7,916 bases of DNA from positions 1 through 7,916 of the forward strand of contig CAZKUV010000033.1 of NCBI GenBank assembly GCA_964556075.1, in the 5' to 3' direction. The notes beneath the pieces were generated by a model, which was given only the letters and a program-made list of their open reading frames with translations, was not told the origin of the DNA and made no database searches. Positions within the stretch are counted from its first letter, which is position 1, and every line of letters starts with the position of its first letter. Of the stretch, positions 1 to 5,493 are shown in pieces. The translations under genes were made by a program, and so were the position numbers. This DNA is from JAUIHN01 sp964556075. Lineage in GTDB: Bacteria > Patescibacteriota > Saccharimonadia > Saccharimonadales > Saccharimonadaceae.

Positions 1-33
1 GTGTCGAGTGTCCGAGCTCCTCACTAAACTTTG

Positions 34-76
34 CCAAAGAAAAAGCCCCACCTTTCAGATGAGACTTTTTCTTTGG
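34..76 (-). terminator. Rho-independent terminator of tRNA-Lys
   Basis: Read on the minus strand, a 19-bp stem (76-58 with 52-34) closes a 5-base UGAAA loop at 57-53. The stem is A-rich on its 5' side and ends in the T-rich CTTTTTCTTTGG. Three pairs (46/64, 48/62, 51/59) are G-U in the minus-strand RNA but would be A-C mismatches in a plus-strand RNA, so the structure belongs to minus-strand transcription. The first three bases of the stem (76-74) are the encoded CCA end of the tRNA, so terminator and tRNA physically overlap. Confidence 0.85.
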
Positions 77-150
77 AGGGCCAGGAGAGACTCGAACTCT
101 CGACACCCTGCTTAAGAGGCAGGTGCTCTAACCGGCTGAGCTACTGGCCC
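74..150 (-). tRNA. tRNA-Lys (anticodon CTT)
   Basis: A complete cloverleaf reads on the minus strand. Acceptor GGGCCAG pairs with CTGGCCC, the D arm is GCTC/GAGC, and the anticodon stem CCTGC/GCAGG holds loop CTCTTAA. The variable loop is GTGTC, and the T arm is GAGAG-TTCGAGT-CTCTC. Loop positions 34-36 are CTT, which decodes the lysine codon AAG. The CCA end is encoded (76-74). The discriminator base 73 is U, whereas E. coli tRNA-Lys has A; this is unusual for the isoacceptor but all stems are intact. It has its own promoter upstream and a terminator directly downstream, so it is a single-gene transcription unit. Confidence 0.95.
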
Positions 151-167
151 ATAAATTTACCATAGAA

Positions 168-196
168 ACTATATCAAATAGGGGTGGTTTTGTAAA
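168..196 (-). promoter_or_regulatory. Sigma-70-type promoter of tRNA-Lys
   Basis: On the minus strand, a -35 box TTTACA (196-191) and a -10 box TATAGT (173-168) are separated by exactly 17 bases. Transcription would start near 161, about 11 bases before the mature tRNA 5' end, leaving a short leader to be removed by RNase P. It is divergent from the promoter of the gene at 333. Confidence 0.65.
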
Positions 197-233
197 TATC
201 TACCCTTCGTCACAACATTTTACTACTGATACA

Positions 234-261
234 TTGAATTACAGAGTTTTTATTGTATTAT
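234..261 (+). promoter_or_regulatory. Promoter of hypothetical gene at 333
   Basis: TTGAAT (234-239) and TATTAT (256-261) are spaced by 16 bases. The predicted transcription start near 268 falls at the foot of a small hairpin (269-282), giving a leader of about 65 bases before the ATG at 333. Confidence 0.5.
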
Positions 262-268
262 ATTAGTC

Positions 269-282
269 AGCACACGCGTGCT
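269..282 (+). promoter_or_regulatory. 5'-terminal leader hairpin of the 333-941 transcript
   Basis: AGCAC (269-273), loop ACGC, GTGCT (278-282) form a 5-bp stem right at the predicted transcript start. The next transcription unit has an equivalent hairpin (1045-1064) with a nearly identical loop, ACGG. A role in protecting the mRNA 5' end or as a binding site is inference; the stem alone is short. Confidence 0.3.
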
Positions 283-332
283 TGCGCATATTCGTTGCGT
301 ACCTGCTCTTTCCCAATGCAGCGAGGCATAAC

Positions 333-941
333 ATGAGCCAAATCCAGACAAAAGAAAGAATGTTTACGGTTCATGAAGGAGGCAAGTCGACAGCTATTCA
401 GCTTGTACTGCTCCCTTTACTCATCGAGTATGTCGAGACGAAACACCGTCTTGATATTATCGAAGCTGAGCAAAACTTCGCTCTCATCATGATACGCCGG
501 ACATCGGGTTATCGGGATGATGCCCAGGAAGTGAAGTACCCGCGTCAGGTTACCCTGAAAATACCAGGCACCCCCAAAGGGGAAGAAAGGCTTACCGTCG
601 GTATGCAGAGCGTTAGTGAGAAACACTCGGAATACACACAGTTGTATGCCGAGGCAGATCAGAAGTCTGTTGAGGCACGGAACGCCTTTACGACCGCTCG
701 AAAGACCATCGAAGCTACGGTGCCATTGCTTCTTGAGATACCCGAAAGGTGGAGAGAAGACTCCTTGGTTGTCGTCGATGAAAAATACTTCTTTGTCGAT
801 ATAGGATACGGCCACTACAAAGGAGACAAATTCCACCGGACCATCCAAGGATACGAGTGGCACTCTAGAATCCTCTATAACGGCGAGCTCGTCCATTTTC
901 GTCGTCCCAAACCCCGAACGCATGTCGTCGCACTGCGCTAG
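333..941 (+). CDS. Hypothetical coiled-coil protein, paralogue of the next gene
   Basis: A 202-residue protein that I do not recognise. The start ATG at 333 is chosen because GAGG (323-326) lies 6 bases upstream. The frame also opens at a TTG at 282, but that codon lies in the leader hairpin and lacks a ribosome site. There is no signal peptide or membrane helix, so it is probably cytoplasmic. Residues 95-130 are charged and look helical, possibly a coiled coil. A beta-rich C-terminal module (about 133-196) carries IPxRWR (136-141), a VVV strand, VDI, LYNG and PRT. This module aligns with the product of 1095-1694, and a YPR motif (69-71) is also shared. The gene has its own promoter and terminator. 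Function is unknown, and nothing here suggests catalysis. A long antisense reading frame also exists, but the paralogy supports this strand. Confidence 0.75.
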   Translation: MSQIQTKERMFTVHEGGKSTAIQLVLLPLLIEYVETKHRLDIIEAEQNFALIMIRRTSGYRDDAQEVKYPRQVTLKIPGTPKGEERLTVGMQSVSEKHSEYTQLYAEADQKSVEARNAFTTARKTIEATVPLLLEIPERWREDSLVVVDEKYFFVDIGYGHYKGDKFHRTIQGYEWHSRILYNGELVHFRRPKPRTHVVALR

Positions 942-954
942 CAGGAACAATTTC

Positions 955-989
955 CCCGTCACGGTTAAACCGTGACGGGTATTTTATTG
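955..989 (+). terminator. Terminator of hypothetical gene 333-941
   Basis: A perfect 10-bp stem CCCGTCACGG (955-964) / CCGTGACGGG (970-979) with loop TTAAA is followed by TATTTTATTG. It begins 13 bases after the TAG stop, so it separates this gene from its paralogue. Confidence 0.9.
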
Positions 990-1009
990 TGAAGCAATCT
1001 TCAAGTCAC

Positions 1010-1038
1010 TTGCGTTATATGATTCAATATTTTATAAT
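1010..1038 (+). promoter_or_regulatory. Promoter of hypothetical gene at 1095
   Basis: TTGCGT (1010-1015) and a consensus TATAAT (1033-1038) are separated by 17 bases. The predicted start near 1045 is the first base of the leader hairpin at 1045-1064. Confidence 0.75.
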
Positions 1039-1044
1039 CGAGTT

Positions 1045-1064
1045 ACGTGCACACGGGTGTACGT
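1045..1064 (+). promoter_or_regulatory. 5'-terminal leader hairpin of the 1095-1694 transcript
   Basis: ACGTGCAC (1045-1052), loop ACGG, GTGTACGT (1057-1064) form an 8-bp stem with one G-U pair. It coincides with the expected transcript 5' end. It matches, in position and loop (ACGG versus ACGC), the hairpin of the upstream paralogue. Confidence 0.4.
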
Positions 1065-1094
1065 TTTTTGTTCCTTTCAGTCGGGAGAATAGGT

Positions 1095-1694
1095 ATGGCT
1101 CGTGCAACTAGCGTTCCTTATCCGATTGTCGCTGAACCGCGGTCCAACAACAGGGATTCGGTTCACCCTGTCTACCGAGCAGCAAAAATCAAGCTCGACA
1201 AAGCCTTTGACAGATATAAGGCAGACAAACGCGCTCTTTACGGCGCAGCCAAAAAAGTCAATCGGCAGCGCAAATATTGCGCGTTACTTGCCCAGAAGCA
1301 TCAACAGATGAGGCTAGCGCTCCAAAAGGAGCACCTTTCAACGGTTGGTCGCGAACCGCTTCCGTACCCGCGCAACCTGATTCACATCCAGGTCATGCTC
1401 TCCGAAGCCCTCACTGAACTAGAACAGCTTCAGGATATTCGCGAGGAGGCCAAGGAAGCACTCTCGAAATCTAGGCGCAAGTATTCATTCGCCTGGGAAA
1501 ACTTCGTCGATGTCGTTATGCTTCTCGCCGGAGTTCCACGAACCTGGAGGTCGACGGTCTCGGTGGTTTGCCGTGACCATAGCGTTGATATTTACTTCGG
1601 CGACAGGTGGTTCGGCAAGCACGGACATTACGTACTGTTAGCCAACGGAACTGTGGTTCGTCAGAGCGAGCCTCGCACATCTACCATTTCGTAG
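1095..1694 (+). CDS. Hypothetical coiled-coil protein, paralogue of the previous gene
   Basis: A 199-residue basic protein of unknown function. The start ATG at 1095 has GGGAG (1083-1087) 7 bases upstream. An in-frame GTG at 1047 is rejected because it lies in the 5' hairpin at the predicted transcript start. Residues 28-80 and 104-140 are rich in Lys, Arg, Glu, Gln, Leu and Ala and look like long helices or coiled coils, split by YPRN (91-94). The C-terminal module (143-195) has GVPRTWR (146-152), SVV, SVDIYFG (163-169), LLANG (181-185) and PRT (193-195), in the same order as in the 333-941 product. No signal peptide, membrane helix or zinc-binding cysteine cluster is present. It has its own promoter and terminator, so the pair is not a simple operon. 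A small DNA-, RNA- or partner-binding role is possible but not demonstrable. Confidence 0.78.
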   Translation: MARATSVPYPIVAEPRSNNRDSVHPVYRAAKIKLDKAFDRYKADKRALYGAAKKVNRQRKYCALLAQKHQQMRLALQKEHLSTVGREPLPYPRNLIHIQVMLSEALTELEQLQDIREEAKEALSKSRRKYSFAWENFVDVVMLLAGVPRTWRSTVSVVCRDHSVDIYFGDRWFGKHGHYVLLANGTVVRQSEPRTSTIS

Positions 1695-1715
1695 GATTCC
1701 GACTACAAAAAGGAC

Positions 1716-1750
1716 CGCCCCGACTGCATAGTCGGGGCGCATTTCCTTTC
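1716..1750. terminator. Probably bidirectional terminator between convergent genes
   Basis: A 10-bp stem CGCCCCGACT (1716-1725) / AGTCGGGGCG (1730-1739) has loop GCAT. On the plus strand it is followed by the T-rich CATTTCCTTTCTC, and it begins 21 bases after the stop of 1095-1694. Read on the minus strand it is followed, five bases beyond the stem (GTCC), by TTTTT (1710-1706), so it could also stop transcripts from the surface-protein gene, which lacks a closer terminator. Confidence 0.85.
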
Positions 1751-2059
1751 TCAAACGACCCTTCCTCGCGAAATAAAGTTTGAAAACCTTATCCTCACGA
1801 CGGAAAATTGGATTCATATATCAGATAAGAATTAGCCTCACATCATTTTTGAGCTCTAGTATGACTGCTATGACTCGCTCATCGAAACGTTTCCTTAATT
1901 TCTCGTAAATATCCCTGTAAAGATTTTGCACTTATTAACCGATATCTACATTTCTAAAAGGACATTCATCAAGATTAAATACTATTGGCGACCGAGGCAC
2001 CATCGCTACGCTTTATGAGAAATAGTCTGAACATTATCAGTCTGATGAGCAGATTATTT
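1751..2059. other. Non-coding gap between convergent genes
   Basis: Together with the terminator this is a 365-base space between two converging stop codons. I see no credible coding frame, promoter pair or tRNA. It holds a 10-base palindrome GAAACGTTTC (1884-1893) and a repeated ATGACT (1861 and 1870). No good terminator hairpin is visible near the stop of the minus-strand gene, so that transcript may have a 3' UTR of about 300 bases reaching 1739. Confidence 0.5.
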
Positions 2060-4174
2060 TTAAACACTCTTCATGCGAACAATTGTAATTGCGCCCACAA
2101 TCATTACAAGACCTATACAAGATACTATTTGAAGGAGATTGTTCGCTTGCTTGAAGATTCCCGTGTTTGGGACTCCAGGCGCCTGTTCACTAGACCCGTC
2201 ATCCGCTAATATCGCTGGTCCAGCAGGGTCAACAATAACACCGTTCGCATCACCATCATCATCTAATTCGCCACCGTCTTCTATCATGTAACTAACTTTT
2301 AGTACGTTCTGGCCATTAACCTCTTCAAAGCCGATCTCCGCGTCATCTATAGTAAAGAACGTTCCACCGGCCAACTTTCGGAAAACGAATTCTTTATCTT
2401 CGGGCGGGTTGTAGTAATATTGCGTAACCGAAGCTACAGCACCCGGGGAGGCGCAGGTAGCGGTAAAATCAATAAGTCCTAAATCGTAGACGAATCCATC
2501 GTCGTCTATATTCTCATCAATGGTGATTGACTTAGCCTCGTTAAGGTCGCAGCTGACTTCGATCGTGACGTATTCACCTGTTACTGCGTTTACGAATGAA
2601 GCGACGCCGGCTTGGAGACTGTCTTTTATTCCATCGTTATTTCCGTCCCCGTCATTCGGAGCTCCGTCTTCGATTCCATTATCAACACCGTCATTATCAT
2701 TAGGCTCTTCTCCCGATGTTCTAAAATTCCACGTTGTCTTGTCATCAATGCCAGCGAAGTACTCGATATCGTCAAGGATACCATCGTAAAATGCAGTCGG
2801 ATCAATCTGTACATAATAATTCGTAGCCTCGGATAACTCGTTCTGAAGTTGAATGGATACTTTCGAGCTATCAATGATTGAAACGATATCGTCATCCGTT
2901 ACATCTATTTCTTCGTGAACCGTATCGGAAGCTGTGAAGATAGTAATCTTGCCAGTACCCTTGCTAATGTGGTCTCGATAGTTGTCGAACGCTATTTCGA
3001 GTCTATCGGTTTCAGGGTCAACTTCTTCGCTGTTATCTGACGGTGTTAATTCAGAAATTACAATTCCACCAGGATTCAAATGGTCCTCTCTATATCCAGG
3101 AGATACATAATCCATACCAGCGACACCTTCCGGAACAAAGTCCCCGTCTTCAGGCTGTCCAATAGTTACAGATCCTTTAAGCAGTGGAAGGTGCGGCCAG
3201 GTAATCTTATTACCAATAACGCTCGCCTCAAAACCTGTAGGTCCAAGTATCGATGGCCAAACTGAATCCTTTTCGACTGTCTGCCCAGGTCGGTTGTTGT
3301 CAATATAGTATTCGTCAATAAACCCTGGCGCATAGTCTAGGCCTTCGCCATTCGAATCTCCGAAGTATGTCATATAGGTTACGAACCCTTCTTCAGGCGG
3401 TCCCCAGTACGAAAGGTTAACTCTGTGCATATCTATGAGTGCTGGTCCGGCGCCTCGCTCATCATCGGGGACTAGATACATCCCTTGATAGTTCGTAGTA
3501 CCGGTTAATTTGTCGACGCGAATTGCCGCGGCTGCCCTGGCTCCAGGAATGTCAGTCGATTGCGCCTGTATGATATCGGCATGAATATCATTAAGCTTGC
3601 CTCGTATGCCTACGATTCTGCAGTTCTGTACTCGCAAGTCCACATATGGGTCGGATACTACAATTCCATCATGATAAATCGGAGTTTCACCGTCAGCATT
3701 CAAGACTCCGCCTTCGATAAGCACACCCTCGATATGGACAATTCTTTTTTCAGTTGACGTGTTATTACCGCGAGTTATCGAAATCGCTGCTGTCTCGGCT
3801 GCGGAGTTTCCGAGTGTCGTGTGGCCACCAATGATGACTATATTTCTTCCACCTCGAATTTGAATTGCTCGTGTCCTTTTTACTTTTTCGCCATCTGAGA
3901 TGCTGTTGAGATTAATAATGTAGTCTTGTCCATCTTCCAATTCTCCTGGAAAGAAAGAGTTCGGCGTAGAAGGAGTTAGCGTAATAGGATCTTCTAGGAC
4001 AGGAGGTTTCCAGCGGAGATAAGGAGAAGATTCGGCGTACGCGGTGCTGTTATTAGAACTTAGAAGAAAGTCAGCTAGAGGCAAGGCTCCTAGCGCAAGT
4101 ATCAATGCTGCAAATGCATACAAACACTTCGCGGTTATCGAATTATTAACGATTCCCCTTCTTTTCAGCTTCAT
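2060..4174 (-). CDS. Secreted multidomain surface protein with sortase-like tail
   Basis: 704 residues. A signal peptide (basic KLKRR, hydrophobic 17-38, AYA|E cleavage after 47) is followed by a region of short repeated beta strands (about 100-260: IQIRG, IVIIGG, IVHIEG, GIVVSD, RVQNCRIVGI, HADIIQ) that looks like a right-handed beta-helix. Residues 370-487 resemble an SbsA/Big_5 Ig-like domain (ISELTPSD at the start, TTWNFRT at the end). Residues 490-520 are Asp/Asn-Gly repeats of the thrombospondin type 3 calcium-binding kind. Residues 522-655, with two cysteines, resemble the choice-of-anchor U domain. VPNTG (668-672), a membrane helix (680-699) and RMKSV form a sortase-type anchor with Val for Leu. 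The protein is probably anchored at the cell surface; adhesion to a host cell or polysaccharide binding is inference. AGGAGG (4193-4188) lies 13 bases upstream, rather far. No catalytic residues can be assigned. Confidence 0.85.
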   Translation of the reverse strand: MKLKRRGIVNNSITAKCLYAFAALILALGALPLADFLLSSNNSTAYAESSPYLRWKPPVLEDPITLTPSTPNSFFPGELEDGQDYIINLNSISDGEKVKRTRAIQIRGGRNIVIIGGHTTLGNSAAETAAISITRGNNTSTEKRIVHIEGVLIEGGVLNADGETPIYHDGIVVSDPYVDLRVQNCRIVGIRGKLNDIHADIIQAQSTDIPGARAAAAIRVDKLTGTTNYQGMYLVPDDERGAGPALIDMHRVNLSYWGPPEEGFVTYMTYFGDSNGEGLDYAPGFIDEYYIDNNRPGQTVEKDSVWPSILGPTGFEASVIGNKITWPHLPLLKGSVTIGQPEDGDFVPEGVAGMDYVSPGYREDHLNPGGIVISELTPSDNSEEVDPETDRLEIAFDNYRDHISKGTGKITIFTASDTVHEEIDVTDDDIVSIIDSSKVSIQLQNELSEATNYYVQIDPTAFYDGILDDIEYFAGIDDKTTWNFRTSGEEPNDNDGVDNGIEDGAPNDGDGNNDGIKDSLQAGVASFVNAVTGEYVTIEVSCDLNEAKSITIDENIDDDGFVYDLGLIDFTATCASPGAVASVTQYYYNPPEDKEFVFRKLAGGTFFTIDDAEIGFEEVNGQNVLKVSYMIEDGGELDDDGDANGVIVDPAGPAILADDGSSEQAPGVPNTGIFKQANNLLQIVSCIGLVMIVGAITIVRMKSV

Positions 4175-4187
4175 AAAAAAGTTATTT

Positions 4188-4227
4188 CCTCCTCATGCCA
4201 TCATAACAACTAGTGAAAAGGTGTCAA
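4188..4227 (-). promoter_or_regulatory. Promoter and ribosome site of the surface-protein gene
   Basis: On the minus strand a perfect TTGACA (4227-4222), a 16-base spacer ending in TGT, and TATGAT (4205-4200) form an extended -10 promoter. Transcription should begin near 4193, which is the first base of the Shine-Dalgarno sequence AGGAGG (4193-4188). The leader would be only about 19 bases long and start with the ribosome site itself. This is among the strongest promoters in the window. Confidence 0.75.
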
Positions 4228-4564
4228 TATACCTCTTATGTTTACGCTCCACAAGAAACAAAAGAATGATCTATATCAAAGAGTACATTACTGAAAAAGA
4301 CATGACAGAGAATAAATTCTTACATTTGAGGAAAGGTTCAGTACATAGTCACCTATCTGGCAACTCTCGAACAATTCAAATACTGAGATGCTGTCTCCTA
4401 AATACTAGCGTATTGGATTAAACTGCCACACAGAATCAAGCAAAGCAATCCATAACCGATACCCGCTATTTCATGCATAATAATGTGTACTCCAAAGAGC
4501 TTCTGTCCAATAACCTCTGGTTTTCTTGCTTAGAAGGAGAGGCGGATAATCTAGAAGTTATCTA
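4228..4564. other. Intergenic region without a supported gene
   Basis: This 337-base space lies between the promoter of the surface-protein gene and the stop of the upstream pilin gene, both read on the minus strand. A plus-strand frame of about 50 codons starts at 4268 but has no ribosome site and no recognisable sequence. A purine run, AGAAGGAGAGG near 4532-4542, has no start codon after it. A weak 5-bp inverted repeat GATAA/TTATC occurs near 4546-4562 after the pilin stop. I see no strong terminator for the pilin. Confidence 0.4.
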
Positions 4565-5077
4565 CTACGGCGAAGGACCGTTACCCTTTGCAGCCGACGC
4601 AGAGCAATTTGAGTGGTTTGCGGTTCCAAGATAAACCGGCTTCGATCTTCCAGGTTCGCCAGCCGCAGGAGCGCCGTCCCAATCACGAGTTCCTTCTATA
4701 GGAATAAAACTCCAGTAATATATGCAAGCTCCAGTTGCGACTGAGCCAGTCAGAACGTATTTATAAACCACGCTATTCTCGCCATTATCTGGCCCGAGGT
4801 TGCCTGCATTAAGAAGTATGTCAGTACCCGTTGGTAGCGCGATGACTGCCGAAGTAAACTGACTTACAGATGTAGGGTAAGCGCCATTGAAGGCATAGTA
4901 GGCATTAGCTACATCTTCAACTCCCTTCGCGTGCATCTGAGCTTTAGCGGTCTTCGCGCGGTTGGCTATGCCCATATAAGAAACAATCGAGATGCTGGCC
5001 AAAATTGCTATAACGACGATAACGATAATGAGCTCAACGATAGTAAAGCCACTACGCTTAGTATTCTGCTTATGCAT
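4565..5077 (-). CDS. Type IV pilin-like protein, two cysteines
   Basis: A 170-residue prepilin. A short basic leader (MHKQNTKRSG) is followed by the prepilin peptidase site G10|F11, with the conserved Glu five residues on (E15). A hydrophobic alpha1 helix runs to about 34 and ends in GIANRAKT. Residues 59-69 contain the YYAFNGAYPTS motif seen again in the 6676 pilin. Cys118 and Cys158 could form the C-terminal disulfide loop typical of type IVa pilins. After peptidase cleavage the subunit would assemble into a pilus or pseudopilus at the cytoplasmic membrane. It differs from the 6676 and 7306 pilins in its helix (ELIIVI, ASISIVSYM) and in a Gly/Pro-rich C-terminal end. GAAGGA lies only 2 bases before the ATG, too close for a normal ribosome site. 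The promoter position suggests a nearly leaderless mRNA. Confidence 0.88.
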   Translation of the reverse strand: MHKQNTKRSGFTIVELIIVIVVIAILASISIVSYMGIANRAKTAKAQMHAKGVEDVANAYYAFNGAYPTSVSQFTSAVIALPTGTDILLNAGNLGPDNGENSVVYKYVLTGSVATGACIYYWSFIPIEGTRDWDGAPAAGEPGRSKPVYLGTANHSNCSASAAKGNGPSP

Positions 5078-5086
5078 TGTCCTTCG

Positions 5087-5115
5087 ATTTTACGATATAC
5101 AGTAGGTATGGGCAA
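5087..5115 (-). promoter_or_regulatory. Promoter of the minus-strand pilin gene
   Basis: On the minus strand TTGCCC (5115-5110) and TAAAAT (5092-5087) are separated by 17 bases. Transcription would begin near 5080, only about 3 bases before the ATG at 5077. It overlaps the start of the putative plus-strand transcript described at 5108. Confidence 0.55.
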
Positions 5116-5315
5116 TAGACAGAGTGGCGACGATGCCACTCTGGGTCGACGCAAAGGTGAGCATCTAGTAGGTCGAAAGGCTGCAATCGTCCGATAAGTC
5201 ATACACTAGAATATCGTGTCATTGGTCGGATAACTTTTGATCCACAATTGCGGCGGTCCACAGTAACTCCAAGTAATCTAAGACCCCTGAACAGCTACTC
5301 AGGGGTCTTGCTTCA
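5108..5315 (+). ncRNA. Possible structured small RNA (or leaderless 29-codon ORF)
   Basis: A -10-like TATACA (5096-5101) predicts a plus-strand start near 5108. The following 200 bases contain several nested hairpins and end in a strong terminator. The hairpins are AGAGTGGC/GCCACTCT (5121-5128/5135-5142, perfect), TCGAC/GTCGA (5146-5150/5172-5176), and GTCCGA/TCGGAT (5189-5194/5226-5231) enclosing ACAC/GTGT (5203-5206/5216-5219). The 5189-5231 pair is G-U on this strand but A-C on the other, weakly favouring plus. GGGCAA, then a hairpin, then GACGCAAAGG superficially recalls the GEMM-I (c-di-GMP-I) riboswitch layout, but the closing GCC and the GGTAGC element are missing. Alternatively 5108-5197 encodes a basic 29-residue peptide beginning MGNRQSGDD, translated without a leader. 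No -35 box is clear. Neither reading is secure. Confidence 0.25.
5281..5308. terminator. Symmetrical terminator hairpin
   Basis: AGACCCCTGA (5281-5290), loop ACAGCTAC, TCAGGGGTCT (5299-5308) form a perfect 10-bp stem, flanked by A on the left and T-containing sequence on the right (TTGCTT on plus; TTAGATTACTT on minus). It could end the putative plus-strand RNA at 5108, or the tRNA-Arg transcript arriving from 5364 on the minus strand. Pairing is all Watson-Crick, so the strand cannot be decided from the stem. Confidence 0.8.
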
Positions 5316-5363
5316 GCAAACGGGCATCTAAAGTTAAGGAGACCTGTTTACATTAATACAATT

Positions 5364-5439
5364 TGGTACACCCGGCACGATTCGAACGTGCGACACCTGG
5401 TTCCGAAGACCAGTGCTCTATCCGCTGAGCTACGGGTGC
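5364..5439 (-). tRNA. tRNA-Arg (anticodon TCG)
   Basis: A complete cloverleaf reads on the minus strand. Acceptor GCACCCG pairs with CGGGTGT, and the D arm is GCTC/GAGC. The anticodon stem CTGGT/ACCAG holds loop CTTCGGA (anticodon TCG, codon CGA). The variable loop is GTGTC, the T arm is GCACG-TTCGAAT-CGTGC, the discriminator is A and the CCA is encoded. The terminal acceptor pair is a G1-U72 wobble, which is uncommon. It has an extended -10 promoter upstream and is divergent from murB. Confidence 0.95.
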
Positions 5440-5451
5440 TCGACTAATAGC

Positions 5452-5460
5452 ATTATACCA
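5452..5460 (-). promoter_or_regulatory. Extended -10 promoter of tRNA-Arg
   Basis: A consensus TATAAT (5457-5452) preceded by TGG (5460-5458) on the minus strand forms an extended -10 element. The -35 region is poor. Transcription would begin near 5445, 6 bases before the mature tRNA 5' end. It lies back to back with the murB -10 box at 5479. Confidence 0.6.
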
Positions 5461-5478
5461 TTATTTTGCGGATTAGCG

Positions 5479-5484
5479 TATACT
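5479..5484 (+). promoter_or_regulatory. -10 box of murB; mRNA probably leaderless
   Basis: TATACT (5479-5484) puts the transcript start near 5491, three bases before the murB ATG at 5494. No Shine-Dalgarno sequence precedes that ATG. The -35 region is weak (TACCAT at 5456-5461 has the right spacing). Confidence 0.5.
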
Positions 5485-5493
5485 CAGCTACAT

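Noticed and set aside
417..962. 181-codon open frame on the minus strand opposite the 333-941 gene
   Set aside because: The plus-strand frame has a promoter, ribosome site, terminator and a paralogue next door. The antisense frame starts inside the terminator hairpin and shows no recognisable motif.
2040..2080. CTGATGAG with a later GCGAAC, resembling a hammerhead ribozyme core
   Set aside because: The required GAAA after stem II is missing, no stem II forms, and the site sits at the end of a coding region on the other strand. The CGAAAC at 1883 is too far away and in the wrong order.
4044..4421. 125-codon plus-strand frame overlapping the start of the surface-protein gene
   Set aside because: Its first part is antisense to a clear signal peptide, and the remainder (including an ATG at 4268) has no ribosome site or familiar sequence.
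5108..5200. Bacterial SRP RNA, 6S RNA or tmRNA in the 5108-5308 stretch
   Set aside because: The SRP motif (GGTC...GGAAG...AGCAGCC) is only partly imitated, there is no long rod with a central bubble as in 6S RNA, and no tRNA-like end or tag frame as in tmRNA.
74..5439. Genomic island bounded by tRNA-Lys and tRNA-Arg
   Set aside because: No integrase, transposase or direct repeat of a tRNA 3' end was found inside the interval, and composition does not visibly change at either tRNA.
5413..5493. N-terminal extension of murB by 27 codons
   Set aside because: It would overlap tRNA-Arg on the other strand and precede the predicted transcript start. The conserved MurB N-terminus begins at 5494.
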